Assembly: GCF_030547425.1 (NCBI RefSeq)
Contig: NZ_JAUORH010000010.1
Coordinates: forward strand, 1-64,000
DNA: 64,000 nt
Direction: 5' to 3'
From: Tenacibaculum sp. 1_MG-2023
GTDB lineage: Bacteria > Bacteroidota > Bacteroidia > Flavobacteriales > Flavobacteriaceae
The first letter of the stretch is position 1; the number at the start of each line of letters is the position of its first letter. Under the pieces are notes generated by a model, which ran no database searches, was not told where the DNA came from, and saw nothing but the letters and a program-made list of their open reading frames with translations. The position numbers and the translations under genes are program-made. Shown piece by piece: positions 18,391-27,658 of the stretch.

Positions 18391-18849
18391 TTCAAATAGA
18401 ACAAAAATAAATTCGGCAACACAAGCAGGTTTTTCTTGTCCCTTTATTTCTATTGTACAATCAAAAGTTAACTTTTTACCACTTTGAAAATCTTCTATTT
18501 GCTTAATAGAACTGATTAAACGTAATTCACTATTTACCGGTACAGGATTTGGGAAACGAACTTTGTTCAATCCGTAATTTAATCCCATAGTTACACTTTT
18601 TACTTCAAATTGTTTGGAAATTAGTTCCGATAACATAGAAACAGACATAAATCCATGTGCTATTGTTGTTTTTGTTGGAGAATATTTAGCTGCTTTTTCC
18701 TCATCGATATGAATCCACTGTTTATCGAGTGTCGCATTCGCAAAATCATTGATCATTTGTTGGGTTACAGTATACCACTCACCCACTGGTAATTGCTTTC
18801 CTTCTATACTAGAAAGTTCTTTTAAATTTTCAACAATTAATTTTTTCAT
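18388..18849 (-). CDS. MaoC-like (R)-specific enoyl-CoA hydratase
   Basis: A 153-residue single hot-dog-fold protein. The hydratase signature is present: FANATLDKQWIHIDEEKA supplies the catalytic Asp and His, and TTIAHGFMSVSMLSEL is the following conserved helix. Members hydrate trans-2-enoyl-CoA to (R)-3-hydroxyacyl-CoA, linking fatty-acid turnover with other pathways. It is the last gene of a closely packed minus-strand group, starting 5 bases after the TRIC gene ends. The acyl-chain preference cannot be read. Confidence 0.85.
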   Translation of the reverse strand: MKKLIVENLKELSSIEGKQLPVGEWYTVTQQMINDFANATLDKQWIHIDEEKAAKYSPTKTTIAHGFMSVSMLSELISKQFEVKSVTMGLNYGLNKVRFPNPVPVNSELRLISSIKQIEDFQSGKKLTFDCTIEIKGQEKPACVAEFIFVLFE

Positions 18850-18854
18850 ATTTT

Positions 18855-19475
18855 TTATTTATTAAAAATGTCCTTTTTAATTCGTGGAAGTTCTAGTTTA
18901 TATTGTACCGCAATTGTTCTTACAAGAATAATTATTCCAGCAGAAATAACAAATAGCAAATCTTCATTAATATTTAAAGGGTATAAAAGTAAGTATACAA
19001 TTCCTCCTGCCAAACAAGCTGACGCATAGATTTCTCTATGAAAAATTAATGGAATCTCATTCGTTAATACATCTCTAATTACACCTCCCATTACTGCGGA
19101 AGACATTCCCATTACTAAAGCTACAAAAGGGTGTAAATTAAAATTTATTCCTTTTTCAACGCCTATAAGTGTAAATACGCTAATACCTATTGTATCAAAC
19201 AAGAACATGGTACGTCGTAACGGAGCTATTTTACTTCTAAAGAAAAAAGTAACCACGACAGCTATTAATATCGTCCAGATATAATTAATATCTCCAATCC
19301 AATTTATAGGGTGCGCATTAATAAGTACATCTCTTGTCATCCCACCTCCTACAGCGGTAACAAAAGCTATAATAATGACTCCAAAAACATCAAACTTTTT
19401 TCTAATAGCAACCAATGCTCCACTAATGGCAAAGGCAAAAGTTCCGGCAATGTCTATGGCATAAATAATATCCAT
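18855..19475 (-). CDS. TRIC-family cation channel (UPF0126)
   Basis: A 206-residue membrane protein with seven predicted helices in two homologous three-helix repeats. Each repeat carries the glycine-kinked TRIC signature: AVGGGMTRDVLI near residue 42 and MGGVIRDVLTNEIP near 128. Bacterial TRIC homologues form trimeric monovalent-cation channels; the physiological role is unknown. Its ATG directly abuts the stop of the DEAD-box gene upstream, so the two are one transcription unit. Confidence 0.88.
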   Translation of the reverse strand: MDIIYAIDIAGTFAFAISGALVAIRKKFDVFGVIIIAFVTAVGGGMTRDVLINAHPINWIGDINYIWTILIAVVVTFFFRSKIAPLRRTMFLFDTIGISVFTLIGVEKGINFNLHPFVALVMGMSSAVMGGVIRDVLTNEIPLIFHREIYASACLAGGIVYLLLYPLNINEDLLFVISAGIIILVRTIAVQYKLELPRIKKDIFNK

Positions 19476-20594
19476 TTATATTGATATTTCAGAAAATTGT
19501 ATTTGTAACGTTCTTTCAACTTCAGCTAAACGATTTCTTTCATTTTGAAGAATTAATGCTAATGAAACTCCTCTTTTCCCTGCTCTTGCTGTTCTTCCAC
19601 TTCGGTGTGTATAATATTCTAACTGCTCTGGTAATTGATGGTGAATAACAAAAGCTAAGTTTTGAACATCGATTCCCCTCGCAGAAACATCTGTAGATAC
19701 TAATACTTGTAGATTTTCATTTTTAAAAGCACGCATTACTTTATCACGCTCTTTTTGCTGCATATCGCCTTCTAAAGCTTCTACCGAAAACCCTTCTTCT
19801 TGTAATTCTTTTGTTAGTTTTTGAGCTCCTGCTTTAGTTCTTGAGAAAATAATACCTCTTTCAGTATGTCTTTTTTCTAAAAACTTAACAATAACATCTG
19901 TTTTTTCAGGAATCGTAGTTGTTACAAACTGATGCGTAATGTTGGTATTCACCAATACATTTTTATTTACTTCAACTTGCTTTGCTGAAGCGTTCATGTA
20001 TTTTTTTATAATACTTCGAATTTCATTAGGCATTGTTGCCGAAAACAACCATGTTTTACGAGTACCTGAAGTATATTTTAAAATACGATTTAATTCTAAT
20101 TTAAACCCCATGCTTAGCATTTCATCAGCTTCATCCAATACTAAGGTCTTAATATTTTTTAAATCTACCTCTCCTCTTTCAATTAAATCAATCAAACGCC
20201 CTGGAGTTGCTACAATAATATGCGTGGTTCTTTTTAAATTGTTGATTTGACGTTCAATCTTTTCACCACCGTAAACAGCTTCTACAAAAATTTTATCATC
20301 AACATATTTTGTAAACTTAAATAGTTGTTTCTTTATCTGTTGTACTAATTCTCTTGTAGGTGATAAAATTAACGCTTGTACATTGTCTTTTGAAGCATCT
20401 ATTTTATGCAAAATAGGTAGACCATAAGCAGCTGTTTTACCTGTTCCTGTTTGTGCTAATCCTATAAAATCTGAATTATTTTCAAGTAAATAAGGTATGG
20501 TTTCTTGTTGTACTTCAGTAGGAGTTGTTATTCCTAACTCTTTCAATCCCTTAACATATTCTTTTCTTACTCCTAATGCGGTAAATGTTGTCAT
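19476..20594 (-). CDS. DEAD-box ATP-dependent RNA helicase
   Basis: A 372-residue helicase reduced to the two RecA-like domains. Motifs in order are the Q motif (PTEVQQETIPYLL), Walker A AQTGTGKT, PTRELVQQ, TPGRLIDL, DEADEML, SAT, GIIFSRTKAGAQ, STDVSARGID and HRSGRTARAG. It ends soon after motif VI, without the basic RNA-binding tail of CsdA or RhlE, so any targeting must come from partners. It has its own promoter-like sequence inside the end of the upstream thioesterase gene. Confidence 0.93.
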   Translation of the reverse strand: MTTFTALGVRKEYVKGLKELGITTPTEVQQETIPYLLENNSDFIGLAQTGTGKTAAYGLPILHKIDASKDNVQALILSPTRELVQQIKKQLFKFTKYVDDKIFVEAVYGGEKIERQINNLKRTTHIIVATPGRLIDLIERGEVDLKNIKTLVLDEADEMLSMGFKLELNRILKYTSGTRKTWLFSATMPNEIRSIIKKYMNASAKQVEVNKNVLVNTNITHQFVTTTIPEKTDVIVKFLEKRHTERGIIFSRTKAGAQKLTKELQEEGFSVEALEGDMQQKERDKVMRAFKNENLQVLVSTDVSARGIDVQNLAFVIHHQLPEQLEYYTHRSGRTARAGKRGVSLALILQNERNRLAEVERTLQIQFSEISI

Positions 20595-20612
20595 TCTATA
20601 AATTTATAAGTG

Positions 20613-20641
20613 CAAAGATATTGTTTCTTTTACGGTAACAA
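20613..20641 (-). promoter_or_regulatory. Promoter of the DEAD-box gene
   Basis: On the minus strand, TTG (20641-20639), an 18-base spacer and TATCTTTG (20620-20613) fit the TTG-N19-TAnnTTTG promoter. The -7 box ends 18 bases before the ATG at 20594. The -33 box overlaps the 3' end of the upstream thioesterase gene. Confidence 0.6.
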
Positions 20642-21016
20642 TAAGTTTGTTACTTCTTTCGTTATTCTTTTAGGTTTTTTGGTATTAGCATCTAACAAAC
20701 AAAAAGTAGTTTGAGATTTTACTAATAAAGTTTCACCTCTGTATATTTCAAAATGACGAACAGATCTTATTCCTTCTGTTTTTCCTACCCAAGTTCTAAG
20801 TGTTACTTCATCTCCTAATACTGCTTGATTTTTATAATCTATTTCATGCTTAATAACAAACCACACATAATCAATATTCTTAACATTCTTAGAAAGTTCT
20901 TTCCAATGAGCATCTGAAATGTTTTGCATCCATTGTACATATACCACATTGTTTACATGGTTATATTCGTCTATTTCTTCTGGAGTTACAAGATGTTTTT
21001 GTTCAAATAAATTCAT
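20630..21016 (-). CDS. Acyl-CoA thioesterase, 4HBT hot-dog family
   Basis: A 128-residue single-domain protein. The 4-hydroxybenzoyl-CoA thioesterase-like signature is EEIDEYNHVNNVVYVQWMQNISDAHW near residues 13-38, with the general-base Asp at the expected place. The strands HEIDYKNQAVLGDEVTLRTWV and TTFCLLDANTKKPKRI are typical of the YbgC/FatA-like group. It probably releases CoA from a medium or branched acyl group. It precedes the DEAD-box gene by 35 bases on the same strand. Confidence 0.85.
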   Translation of the reverse strand: MNLFEQKHLVTPEEIDEYNHVNNVVYVQWMQNISDAHWKELSKNVKNIDYVWFVIKHEIDYKNQAVLGDEVTLRTWVGKTEGIRSVRHFEIYRGETLLVKSQTTFCLLDANTKKPKRITKEVTNLLLP

Positions 21017-21105
21017 ACCACAAACTTACAGGATTGATGTTAATTATTACTTAAATATAACCTGCTTTTTGTTTTCGATGAATAATTCACACTAATTTAG
21101 TCAGC

Positions 21106-22443
21106 ATGAATAAAATCGCTAACGACTTAGGTACTAAAAGTATTAGTCAACTTATTTTAAAACAAGCTATTCCTGCTTCTATCGGAATTTTAGTGATGTC
21201 GATTAATATGATTGTTGATACTATTTTTGTTGGTAGATGGATTGGTGTACTCGCTATTGCTGCAATTACTGTAGTATTACCCATTGCTTTTTTAATTTCA
21301 TCTATTGGTATGGGAGTTGGAATTGGAGGAAGCTCTATTATTTCTAGAGCGTTAGGAGCTAATAAAGAAAATAAAGCTTTTGAGGTTTTTGGAAATCAAA
21401 TTTCATTAACTATTGTGTTATCTATTCTATTTGTGTTTGTAGGAACATTTTTCAGTACTCCTATTTTACAACTTTTTGGTGCGAATGGAAACATTATATC
21501 ACCTGCAACTGAGTATTTTGACGTAATTGTTTGGGGAGTTCCATTTTTAGCTTTTGCAATGATGGGAAACCCTGTTGTAAGAGCTGTAGGAAAACCTAAT
21601 TATACGATGCTTACGATGTTATTCCCTGCAATTGCTAATATTTTATTAGATATTATTTTCATTAAGTTTATGAATTTAGGAATGTATGGAGCTGGTTTAG
21701 CAACCTCTATTTCGTATGCTGTAAGTGGATTATTCATTTTATGGTTTTTTATTTCAAAAAGAACTGAACTAAAAATAATCCCGAAGTATTTTAAATTGAA
21801 TTTTTCTATTGTAAAAGAGGTTGTGTCTTTAGGAGGAATAACTATAGTAAGACAAGGAACAATAAGTATATTAACTATAGTCTTAAACTATTCTCTTTTT
21901 AAGTATGGAGGTGAAATTTCAATTGCGGTCTATGGTATTATTAATAGGGTTATGTTGTTTGCTTTATTTCCTGTTTTAGGAGTTACGCAAGGTTTTTTAC
22001 CTATTGCGGGGTATAACTATGGGGCTAATAATACAAAAAGAGTAAAAGAAACTATAAAAACATCTATACTTTTTGGTACAGGAATAGCTATTTTAATTTT
22101 TATTCTGATAATGCTATTTCCTAATGAACTAGTTGGTGTCTTTACAGAAGACGAAAAGCTATTAAACCTTACCCCTAGTGCATTAATTATAGCTTTTTTA
22201 GCAACGCCTGTAATAACCACTCAATTAATTGGGTCTGCCTACTTTCAAGCAGCAGGTAAAGCGTTACCAGCACTGTTATTAACACTCTTAAAACAAGGAT
22301 TTTTTTTAATCCCTTTAGTGTATATACTTCCTAAATTCTATGGTGTAAATGGTGTTTGGATGTCTTTTCCTATAGCTGATGTTTTATCTACTGTACTTAC
22401 CTATGCTTATTTAAAAAGAGAAGTTAGATTACACCTAAATTAA
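21106..22443 (+). CDS. MATE-family efflux transporter
   Basis: A 445-residue protein with 12 predicted helices in two homologous halves of about 220 residues. The MATE features are LILKQAIPASIGILVMSINMIVDTIFVGRWIG at the N-terminus, IGMGVGIGGSSIISRALGANKENKA, and FPVLGVTQGFLPIAGYNYGANN in the second half. It exports cationic drugs or metabolites, driven by Na+ or H+. The stop codon overlaps that of the convergent DUF2461 gene by 3-4 bases, leaving no room for a separate terminator. Confidence 0.92.
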   Translation: MNKIANDLGTKSISQLILKQAIPASIGILVMSINMIVDTIFVGRWIGVLAIAAITVVLPIAFLISSIGMGVGIGGSSIISRALGANKENKAFEVFGNQISLTIVLSILFVFVGTFFSTPILQLFGANGNIISPATEYFDVIVWGVPFLAFAMMGNPVVRAVGKPNYTMLTMLFPAIANILLDIIFIKFMNLGMYGAGLATSISYAVSGLFILWFFISKRTELKIIPKYFKLNFSIVKEVVSLGGITIVRQGTISILTIVLNYSLFKYGGEISIAVYGIINRVMLFALFPVLGVTQGFLPIAGYNYGANNTKRVKETIKTSILFGTGIAILIFILIMLFPNELVGVFTEDEKLLNLTPSALIIAFLATPVITTQLIGSAYFQAAGKALPALLLTLLKQGFFLIPLVYILPKFYGVNGVWMSFPIADVLSTVLTYAYLKREVRLHLN

Positions 22444-23114
22444 TCTAAAATACTTTCTCCATTTAAGTTCGTGGTTAACACATCACTCATGTAATTAAAA
22501 AACGGACGTAAAGCTTTAAAAGCATCATCTACTTTTGTTAAAAAGTCTGGTGCTAACACTTCTTTATCAGAAAAACGCTGAATAGCTATATAACCTTTTT
22601 TACGAATCAAATCGATATCTGGATGCTGTTTATCAAACCCTTTAGGAGCAGTTTTAAGCTCATCTCCTTCTAGTTTACCTCCAAAATGTTGTACGTAGCT
22701 CTTTTCTTTTAAAATTTCTCTAATTTCAGAAGCGTCTACTTCAAATTCCTTTCGAATACGTAAAAGATCTTCTTTATTAGGCTCCCAAAATCCGCCAGCA
22801 ACAAAACTATCGCCTGGAGAAATATGTAAATAGTACCCTCCCCTTAATGCTGGTTTCTTTCTATGAAAAGAACCTCCAAAATGTGTCTTATAAGGTGTTT
22901 TATCTTTTGAAAAACGGACATCTCTATATATTCTAAACAACTTAAACTTATCAATCTCATCATGCTTGTTTAGGTTTTCTTCAATCGTTTTATAAACAGC
23001 TTTTGCGTTATTTTGAGCTTCTGTAAATCGAAGTTTGTGTTCTGCAAACCACTCTCGATTGTTGTTTTCTTTTAAGTCTTTTAAAAATTGAAATGTTTGT
23101 TTTTCTATCTGCAT
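22440..23114 (-). CDS. DUF2461 family protein
   Basis: A 224-residue soluble protein of the TIGR02453/DUF2461 family: FLKDLKENNNREWFAEHK near the start, FRIYRDVRFSKDKTPYKTHFGGSFHRKK, GGYYLHISPGDSFVAGGFWEP, and a C-terminal KGYIAIQRFSDKEVLAPDFL. The function is unknown. The frame is open for 15 codons upstream, but the family starts near MQIEKQTFQFL, and the ATG at 23114 stays clear of the ychF terminator. It converges with and overlaps the MATE gene. Confidence 0.85.
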   Translation of the reverse strand: MQIEKQTFQFLKDLKENNNREWFAEHKLRFTEAQNNAKAVYKTIEENLNKHDEIDKFKLFRIYRDVRFSKDKTPYKTHFGGSFHRKKPALRGGYYLHISPGDSFVAGGFWEPNKEDLLRIRKEFEVDASEIREILKEKSYVQHFGGKLEGDELKTAPKGFDKQHPDIDLIRKKGYIAIQRFSDKEVLAPDFLTKVDDAFKALRPFFNYMSDVLTTNLNGESILD

Positions 23115-23148
23115 AGTAAATAAGCGGTTTAGAATTTCTAAGGTACAA

Positions 23149-23179
23149 AAAAACTCCACTAATTTTTAGTGGAGTTTTT
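23149..23179 (-). terminator. Rho-independent terminator of ychF
   Basis: AAAAACTCCACTAA (23149-23162) and TTAGTGGAGTTTTT (23166-23179) form a perfect 14-bp stem with a 3-base loop, with T residues at both ends depending on strand. It lies 20 bases downstream of the ychF stop and insulates the DUF2461 gene from ychF. Confidence 0.85.
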
Positions 23180-23198
23180 GCTTTATTTTTCAAAAAAG

Positions 23199-24290
23199 TT
23201 ACACGTTAAATCTAAAATGCATGATATCACCATCTTTAACTATGTACTCTTTTCCTTCTACTCTCATTTTACCAGCTTCTTTTACTTTAGCCTCACTACC
23301 AAATGCTACATAATCATCATAACTAATTGTTTCAGCACGAATAAATCCTTTTTCAAAGTCTGTATGAATAACCCCTGCTGCTTGTGGTGCAGTTGCTCCT
23401 ACAGGAACTGTCCAAGCTCTCACTTCTTTAACTCCAGCTGTAAAATAGGTTTGTAAATCTAATAATTTATAAGCTGAACGAACTAAACGAGAAACTCCTG
23501 CTTCTTCTAGTCCTATATCTGCTAAGAACATTTGACGTTCTTCATAATCATCTAACTCTGTAATATCTGCCTCAGTTCCCACTGCCAATACAATAACTTC
23601 AGCGTTTTCATGTACTACAGCTTCTTTTACCTTATCTACATAAGAATTTCCTGAAACCGCTGAATTTTCATCAACATTACAAACGTATAGAACTGGTTTT
23701 GCAGTAATGAACTGTAGTGGTTTTACAAATTCCTCTTCTTTTTCTGTAAATTCAATAGAGCGAACAGATTTTCCTTCTAATAATGTTTCTTCAACTTTTA
23801 ATAGAATTTCTAATTCTACTTGCGCCTCCTTATTACCTGTTTTAGCTGTTCTTTTTACACGCTCCAAACGTTTTTGAACGGTCTCTAAATCTTTTAACTG
23901 AAGTTCTATATCGATAGTTTCCTTATCTCTTATAGGATCAATAGAACCATCTACGTGTACTATATTATCGTTATCAAAACAACGTAATACATGTAAAATA
24001 GCATCTGTTTCGCGAATATTTGCCAAGAATTGGTTACCTAAACCTTCTCCTTTACTAGCTCCTTTTACCAAACCAGCAATATCTACAATCTCTACAGTTG
24101 CAGGTAAAACTCTTTCAGGATTTACTAATTCTTCTAGCTTTTCTAAACGAGTATCTGGCACGTTTACTACTCCTAAATTAGGTTCAATGGTACAAAACGG
24201 AAAGTTTGCACTCTGCGCTTTTGCGTTAGATAAACAGTTAAATAAGGTTGATTTCCCTACGTTTGGTAATCCTACAATTCCAGCTTTCAT
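23199..24290 (-). CDS. ychF: Ribosome-binding ATPase YchF
   Basis: A 363-residue Obg-family P-loop protein that prefers ATP and binds ribosomes. Motifs are G1 GLPNVGKSTLFN, G3 VDIAGLVKGASKGEGLGNQF, the altered G4 region, the central coiled-coil insert (LKDLETVQKRLERVKRTAK), and a C-terminal TGS-like part (GVKEVRAWTVPVGATAPQAAGVIHTDFEKGFIRAE ... GKMRVEGKEYIVKDGDIMHFRFNV). Length and ends are those of the conserved family. The minus-strand -7 box TATATTTG is at 24327-24320. Confidence 0.96.
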   Translation of the reverse strand: MKAGIVGLPNVGKSTLFNCLSNAKAQSANFPFCTIEPNLGVVNVPDTRLEKLEELVNPERVLPATVEIVDIAGLVKGASKGEGLGNQFLANIRETDAILHVLRCFDNDNIVHVDGSIDPIRDKETIDIELQLKDLETVQKRLERVKRTAKTGNKEAQVELEILLKVEETLLEGKSVRSIEFTEKEEEFVKPLQFITAKPVLYVCNVDENSAVSGNSYVDKVKEAVVHENAEVIVLAVGTEADITELDDYEERQMFLADIGLEEAGVSRLVRSAYKLLDLQTYFTAGVKEVRAWTVPVGATAPQAAGVIHTDFEKGFIRAETISYDDYVAFGSEAKVKEAGKMRVEGKEYIVKDGDIMHFRFNV

Positions 24291-24319
24291 TCTATTGTTT
24301 TATTGAAATTTTGCGAGTG

Positions 24320-24327
24320 CAAATATA
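24320..24327 (-). promoter_or_regulatory. -7 box of ychF
   Basis: TATATTTG on the minus strand is a perfect TAnnTTTG, 29 bases before the ychF ATG. The -33 region has no clear TTTG. Confidence 0.45.
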
Positions 24328-24470
24328 GTGCTTTGCTTTCTAAATTTTCTAATTATTTAAGATTCATTTAAGTTAGTTTATAGCTCTTTAATTTATGATT
24401 TTAACATTTTTTTAAGACTTAGGTTGATTTTTTACTATTTTTAAGAAATTAACTTAAAAAATATTTTCAC

Positions 24471-27158
24471 ATGAAAAAACGTACCCTTCTTATTATTTAC
24501 CTATTTTTTGGTGGACTTTACTTGTTAAATGCTCAAACATTAATTAGAGGAACAGTAAAAGATATAAATAACGAACCTTTGCCAGGAGCTAACATTGTAG
24601 AAAAAGGAACCTCTAACGGTACGTCTACAGATTTTAACGGCGAATTCTCTCTTACTGTTAATACAGATGGAACTTTAATAGTTAGTTTTTCAGGTTTTGA
24701 AACACAAGAAATTCCTATTAATGGAAAAACTAATTTTAATATTGTTTTAAAAGAAGGTTTAGAATTAGATGAAGTTGTTATTGTAGGATCTAGAAACCCT
24801 AAAAGAACTGCTATTGACACACCAGTACCTGTTGATATAATTGATGTAGGAGATTTAGCAACAAAAAATGGTAAAGTAGAAGTAAATGATATATTACAGT
24901 ATGCAGCTCCGTCATTTAATGCTACTAAGCAATCAGGATCAGATGGTGCTGACCATGTAGTACCCGCTTCCTTACGAGGTTTAGGTCCAGACCAAACTTT
25001 GGTACTTATCAACGGTAAAAGACGCCATCAATCATCATTAGTTAATATTTTTGGAACACGTGGACGCGGAAATTCAGGAACTGATTTAAATGCAATTCCT
25101 GCTGCTGCGATTAAAAGAATTGAAGTTCTAAGAGATGGAGCGTCTGCTCAGTATGGTTCTGACGCTATTGCAGGAGTTATTAATATTGTTTTAAAAGATA
25201 ATACCGACGGCGTTTCAGGAAGTATTGGTTATGGAGTTTATAGCACAGCAATAGGAAGTGGATGGGCTGAAGCTACAGGAGAAACTTTATACAATGTTGA
25301 AGGAAAAAACAGATTAGATGGAGAAGACAAAAGTTTTGATGGTGGAACTTTTAAACTAGATTTAAACTACGGAGCTAAATTGAATGATAAAGGAGGTTTT
25401 GTAAACTTTACTACCGAATTGTTGTCAAAAGAAAGAACATTGAGACCTGGTTTTTCTTGGCGAAAAGGATATGGTAGCGCTGCTATAGATGGATTCAATT
25501 TTATGGTAAATGCTAGTTTACCTATAAATGACAATACCGAAGTATATGTTTTTGGAGGAAGGAATTATAGAGATACCGACGCTTATGCTTTTTCTAGAGA
25601 CAGCTTTGATGATGGTGATAATAGAAGTGTTCCTAGTATACATCCAAATGGTTTTACTCCTAGAATTACTTCAAATATTACTGATATTTCAGTGTCTACA
25701 GGCATAAAACATAAACTGGAAAACGGTTGGGAGATTGATTTCAACAATACGTATGGAGAAAATAAGTTCCATTATTTTATTAAAGATTCTAATAATGCTT
25801 CATTAAAAGACGCTTCTCCTACCGATTTTAATGCAGGAGGTCATAGTTTATCACAAAATACTACTGGATTAGACTTTTCTAAATATTTAGAAAACTTACT
25901 AAGCGGAGTTAATCTAGCTTTTGGATTAGAGTATAGAACAGAAAATTTTATCATTTTTTCAGGTGAAGAAGCTTCTTATGGACTGTATGATGACAACGGA
26001 ATTTTATTAACAAACCCTGCAGTTCAACCTGTTGCTGTAGATAGTAATGGAGATGAACTATCTGGTGGTTCTCAAGGGTTTCCTGGATATGGCCCAGATA
26101 ACGAAGTAAACCGTTCAAGAAGTAATGTAGGTATCTATTTTGATTCTGAATTTAACTTTACAGAAAAATTCTTAGTAGGTGCAGCTGTTCGTTATGAAGA
26201 TTACAGTGATTTTGGTAGTACATTCAATTTTAAGTTAGCTTCAAGATTTAAAGCTAGTGATAACTTAACCTTAAGAGGTTCTGTATCTTCTGGCTTTAGA
26301 GCACCGTCCTTAGCTCAATTATATTATAATTTAAAGTTCACCAATATTGTTAACGGAGAATCACTTCCATCATTATTATCTGCTAATAATAGTACAGTAA
26401 CTAGAGCTTTCGGAATAGAACAATTAAAAGAAGAAACAGCATTCAATGCTAGTTTAGGATTTACTTATAAAATTGGTGGATTCACTGCAACGATAGATGC
26501 GTATTCTATAACAGTTGATGATCGCATTATTTTAACAGATAACTTTGATGCTTCAGGATTAAATTTAGGTGTAGATGCAGCACAATTCTTTGCAAACGGT
26601 GTTGATACAAAAACGCAAGGATTAGATATCGTTTTAAACTATAAAAAATCTTTTGAGGACCATAGAATTGATGTAGGATTGGTAGGAAACTTTAACGATA
26701 CTAAAATTGAAAAGATAAAGAACGGAAACTTAAACAAATTTACTTTCTTTAGTCCTTTTTCTGAAGCTTATTTAAAAGCGGCAGCTCCAGATCACAAATT
26801 CGGTTTAAACCTTGGATACGGCTATAAAAAACTAGATATTGCTTTAAATTTCACAAAATTTAGCGAAGTTCAGTTGCAAGATTTTCAATGGGTAGATACA
26901 CCAGCAACAACCCAAGCAGAAGCTGATGCCTTATACCCTGTGGCTACTGATGTTTATAAAAGTAAAATTATCACCGATTTAAGTTTAAGTTATGCTTTTA
27001 CGGATAAAATAACCTTTACAATTGGAGGGAATAATATTTTTAACATATACCCTACTCCACAATTTGACGGATGGACTGATCAGGGAGGGTTAGCTGATTC
27101 TGTTCAAATGGGATCAGACGGTGCTTACTTTTTTACTAGACTAGGATTTAAACTTTAA
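24471..27158 (+). CDS. TonB-dependent outer membrane receptor
   Basis: An 895-residue receptor for TonB-driven import. It has a signal peptide ending at LLNAQ near residue 22, then a CarboxypepD_reg-like domain (IRGTVKDINNEPLPGANIVEKGTSNGTSTDFNGEFSL) to about 100. The plug domain follows (DTPVPVDIIDVGDL ... LRGLGPDQTLVLINGKRRHQ ... IKRIEVLRDGASAQYGSDAIAGVINIVLK) to about 245. A 22-strand type barrel ends in the C-terminal strand AYFFTRLGFKL. No SusD-like gene, regulator or enzyme is adjacent, so it is an orphan receptor and its substrate cannot be inferred. Confidence 0.93.
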   Translation: MKKRTLLIIYLFFGGLYLLNAQTLIRGTVKDINNEPLPGANIVEKGTSNGTSTDFNGEFSLTVNTDGTLIVSFSGFETQEIPINGKTNFNIVLKEGLELDEVVIVGSRNPKRTAIDTPVPVDIIDVGDLATKNGKVEVNDILQYAAPSFNATKQSGSDGADHVVPASLRGLGPDQTLVLINGKRRHQSSLVNIFGTRGRGNSGTDLNAIPAAAIKRIEVLRDGASAQYGSDAIAGVINIVLKDNTDGVSGSIGYGVYSTAIGSGWAEATGETLYNVEGKNRLDGEDKSFDGGTFKLDLNYGAKLNDKGGFVNFTTELLSKERTLRPGFSWRKGYGSAAIDGFNFMVNASLPINDNTEVYVFGGRNYRDTDAYAFSRDSFDDGDNRSVPSIHPNGFTPRITSNITDISVSTGIKHKLENGWEIDFNNTYGENKFHYFIKDSNNASLKDASPTDFNAGGHSLSQNTTGLDFSKYLENLLSGVNLAFGLEYRTENFIIFSGEEASYGLYDDNGILLTNPAVQPVAVDSNGDELSGGSQGFPGYGPDNEVNRSRSNVGIYFDSEFNFTEKFLVGAAVRYEDYSDFGSTFNFKLASRFKASDNLTLRGSVSSGFRAPSLAQLYYNLKFTNIVNGESLPSLLSANNSTVTRAFGIEQLKEETAFNASLGFTYKIGGFTATIDAYSITVDDRIILTDNFDASGLNLGVDAAQFFANGVDTKTQGLDIVLNYKKSFEDHRIDVGLVGNFNDTKIEKIKNGNLNKFTFFSPFSEAYLKAAAPDHKFGLNLGYGYKKLDIALNFTKFSEVQLQDFQWVDTPATTQAEADALYPVATDVYKSKIITDLSLSYAFTDKITFTIGGNNIFNIYPTPQFDGWTDQGGLADSVQMGSDGAYFFTRLGFKL

Positions 27159-27176
27159 TACACTTTTTATAAAAAC

Positions 27177-27208
27177 AAAAATCCTGAAAATATTCTCAGG
27201 ATTTTTTT
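27177..27208. terminator. Bidirectional terminator after the TonB receptor
   Basis: AAAAATCCTGA (27177-27187) and TCAGGATTTTT (27196-27206) form an 11-bp stem with an 8-base loop, followed by T residues. It lies between the convergent TonB receptor and ferredoxin genes. Confidence 0.85.
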
Positions 27209-27237
27209 ATTTCATATCTCCAAAAATTTGGAACTTT

Positions 27238-27588
27238 TTAATCGTTATGCATAAAACGTTGTTTAGCTAATAACTCTTCTTCTGTTTCTACATTATCTTC
27301 ATCAGGAACACAACAATCAACAGGGCAAACAGCAGCACATTGTGGCTCTTCATGAAAACCTTTACATTCAGTACACTTATCAACAACTATGTAGTAAATT
27401 TCATCCGAAATTGGCTCTTGATCTTCATCTGCATTAGCAGATTTACCATTCGGTAAAACCACATTTCCTGTTAAATCAGTTCCATCAGCATACTTCCAGT
27501 CATCCGCACCTTCATAAATAGCTGTGTTTGGGCATTCAGGTTCGCAAGCCCCGCAGTTTATACATTCATCAGTTATTATAATTGCCAT
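27238..27588 (-). CDS. 4Fe-4S dicluster ferredoxin
   Basis: A 116-residue electron carrier. The first cluster motif is [13 protein letters not shown] near residue 9. The second is [22 protein letters not shown] near 72, where the CxxC and the later Cys are separated by an insert, giving the longer loop of the Bacteroidota type. The C-terminus is acidic ([16 protein letters not shown]). It is divergent from the LuxC-like reductase gene with 70 bases between them, an arrangement conserved next to serC in this phylum. Its partner enzyme is not shown by the sequence. Confidence 0.92.
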   Translation of the reverse strand: MAIIITDECINCGACEPECPNTAIYEGADDWKYADGTDLTGNVVLPNGKSANADEDQEPISDEIYYIVVDKCTECKGFHEEPQCAAVCPVDCCVPDEDNVETEEELLAKQRFMHND

Positions 27589-27623
27589 AATTAATCTCTT
27601 TCAGTTTTGTAACTTTGCATTTG

Positions 27624-27655
27624 CAAAAATAGTTCCAATTTAATTTAGAACCAAA
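27624..27655 (-). promoter_or_regulatory. Promoter of the ferredoxin gene
   Basis: On the minus strand TTTG (27655-27652), a 20-base spacer and TATTTTTG (27631-27624) match the Bacteroidota consensus. The -33 box lies just before the ATG of the divergent reductase gene, so the two transcription starts are closely linked. A plus-strand -7 box TAACTTTG at 27610-27617 could serve the reductase. Confidence 0.6.
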
Positions 27656-27658
27656 TAA

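Noticed and set aside
23115-23159. 15-codon N-terminal extension of the DUF2461 protein
   Set aside because: It runs back towards the ychF terminator, and the family start is the ATG at 23114.
24533-25012. 159-codon minus-strand frame inside the TonB receptor
   Set aside because: It is the complement of conserved plug-domain codons and its product has no family features.
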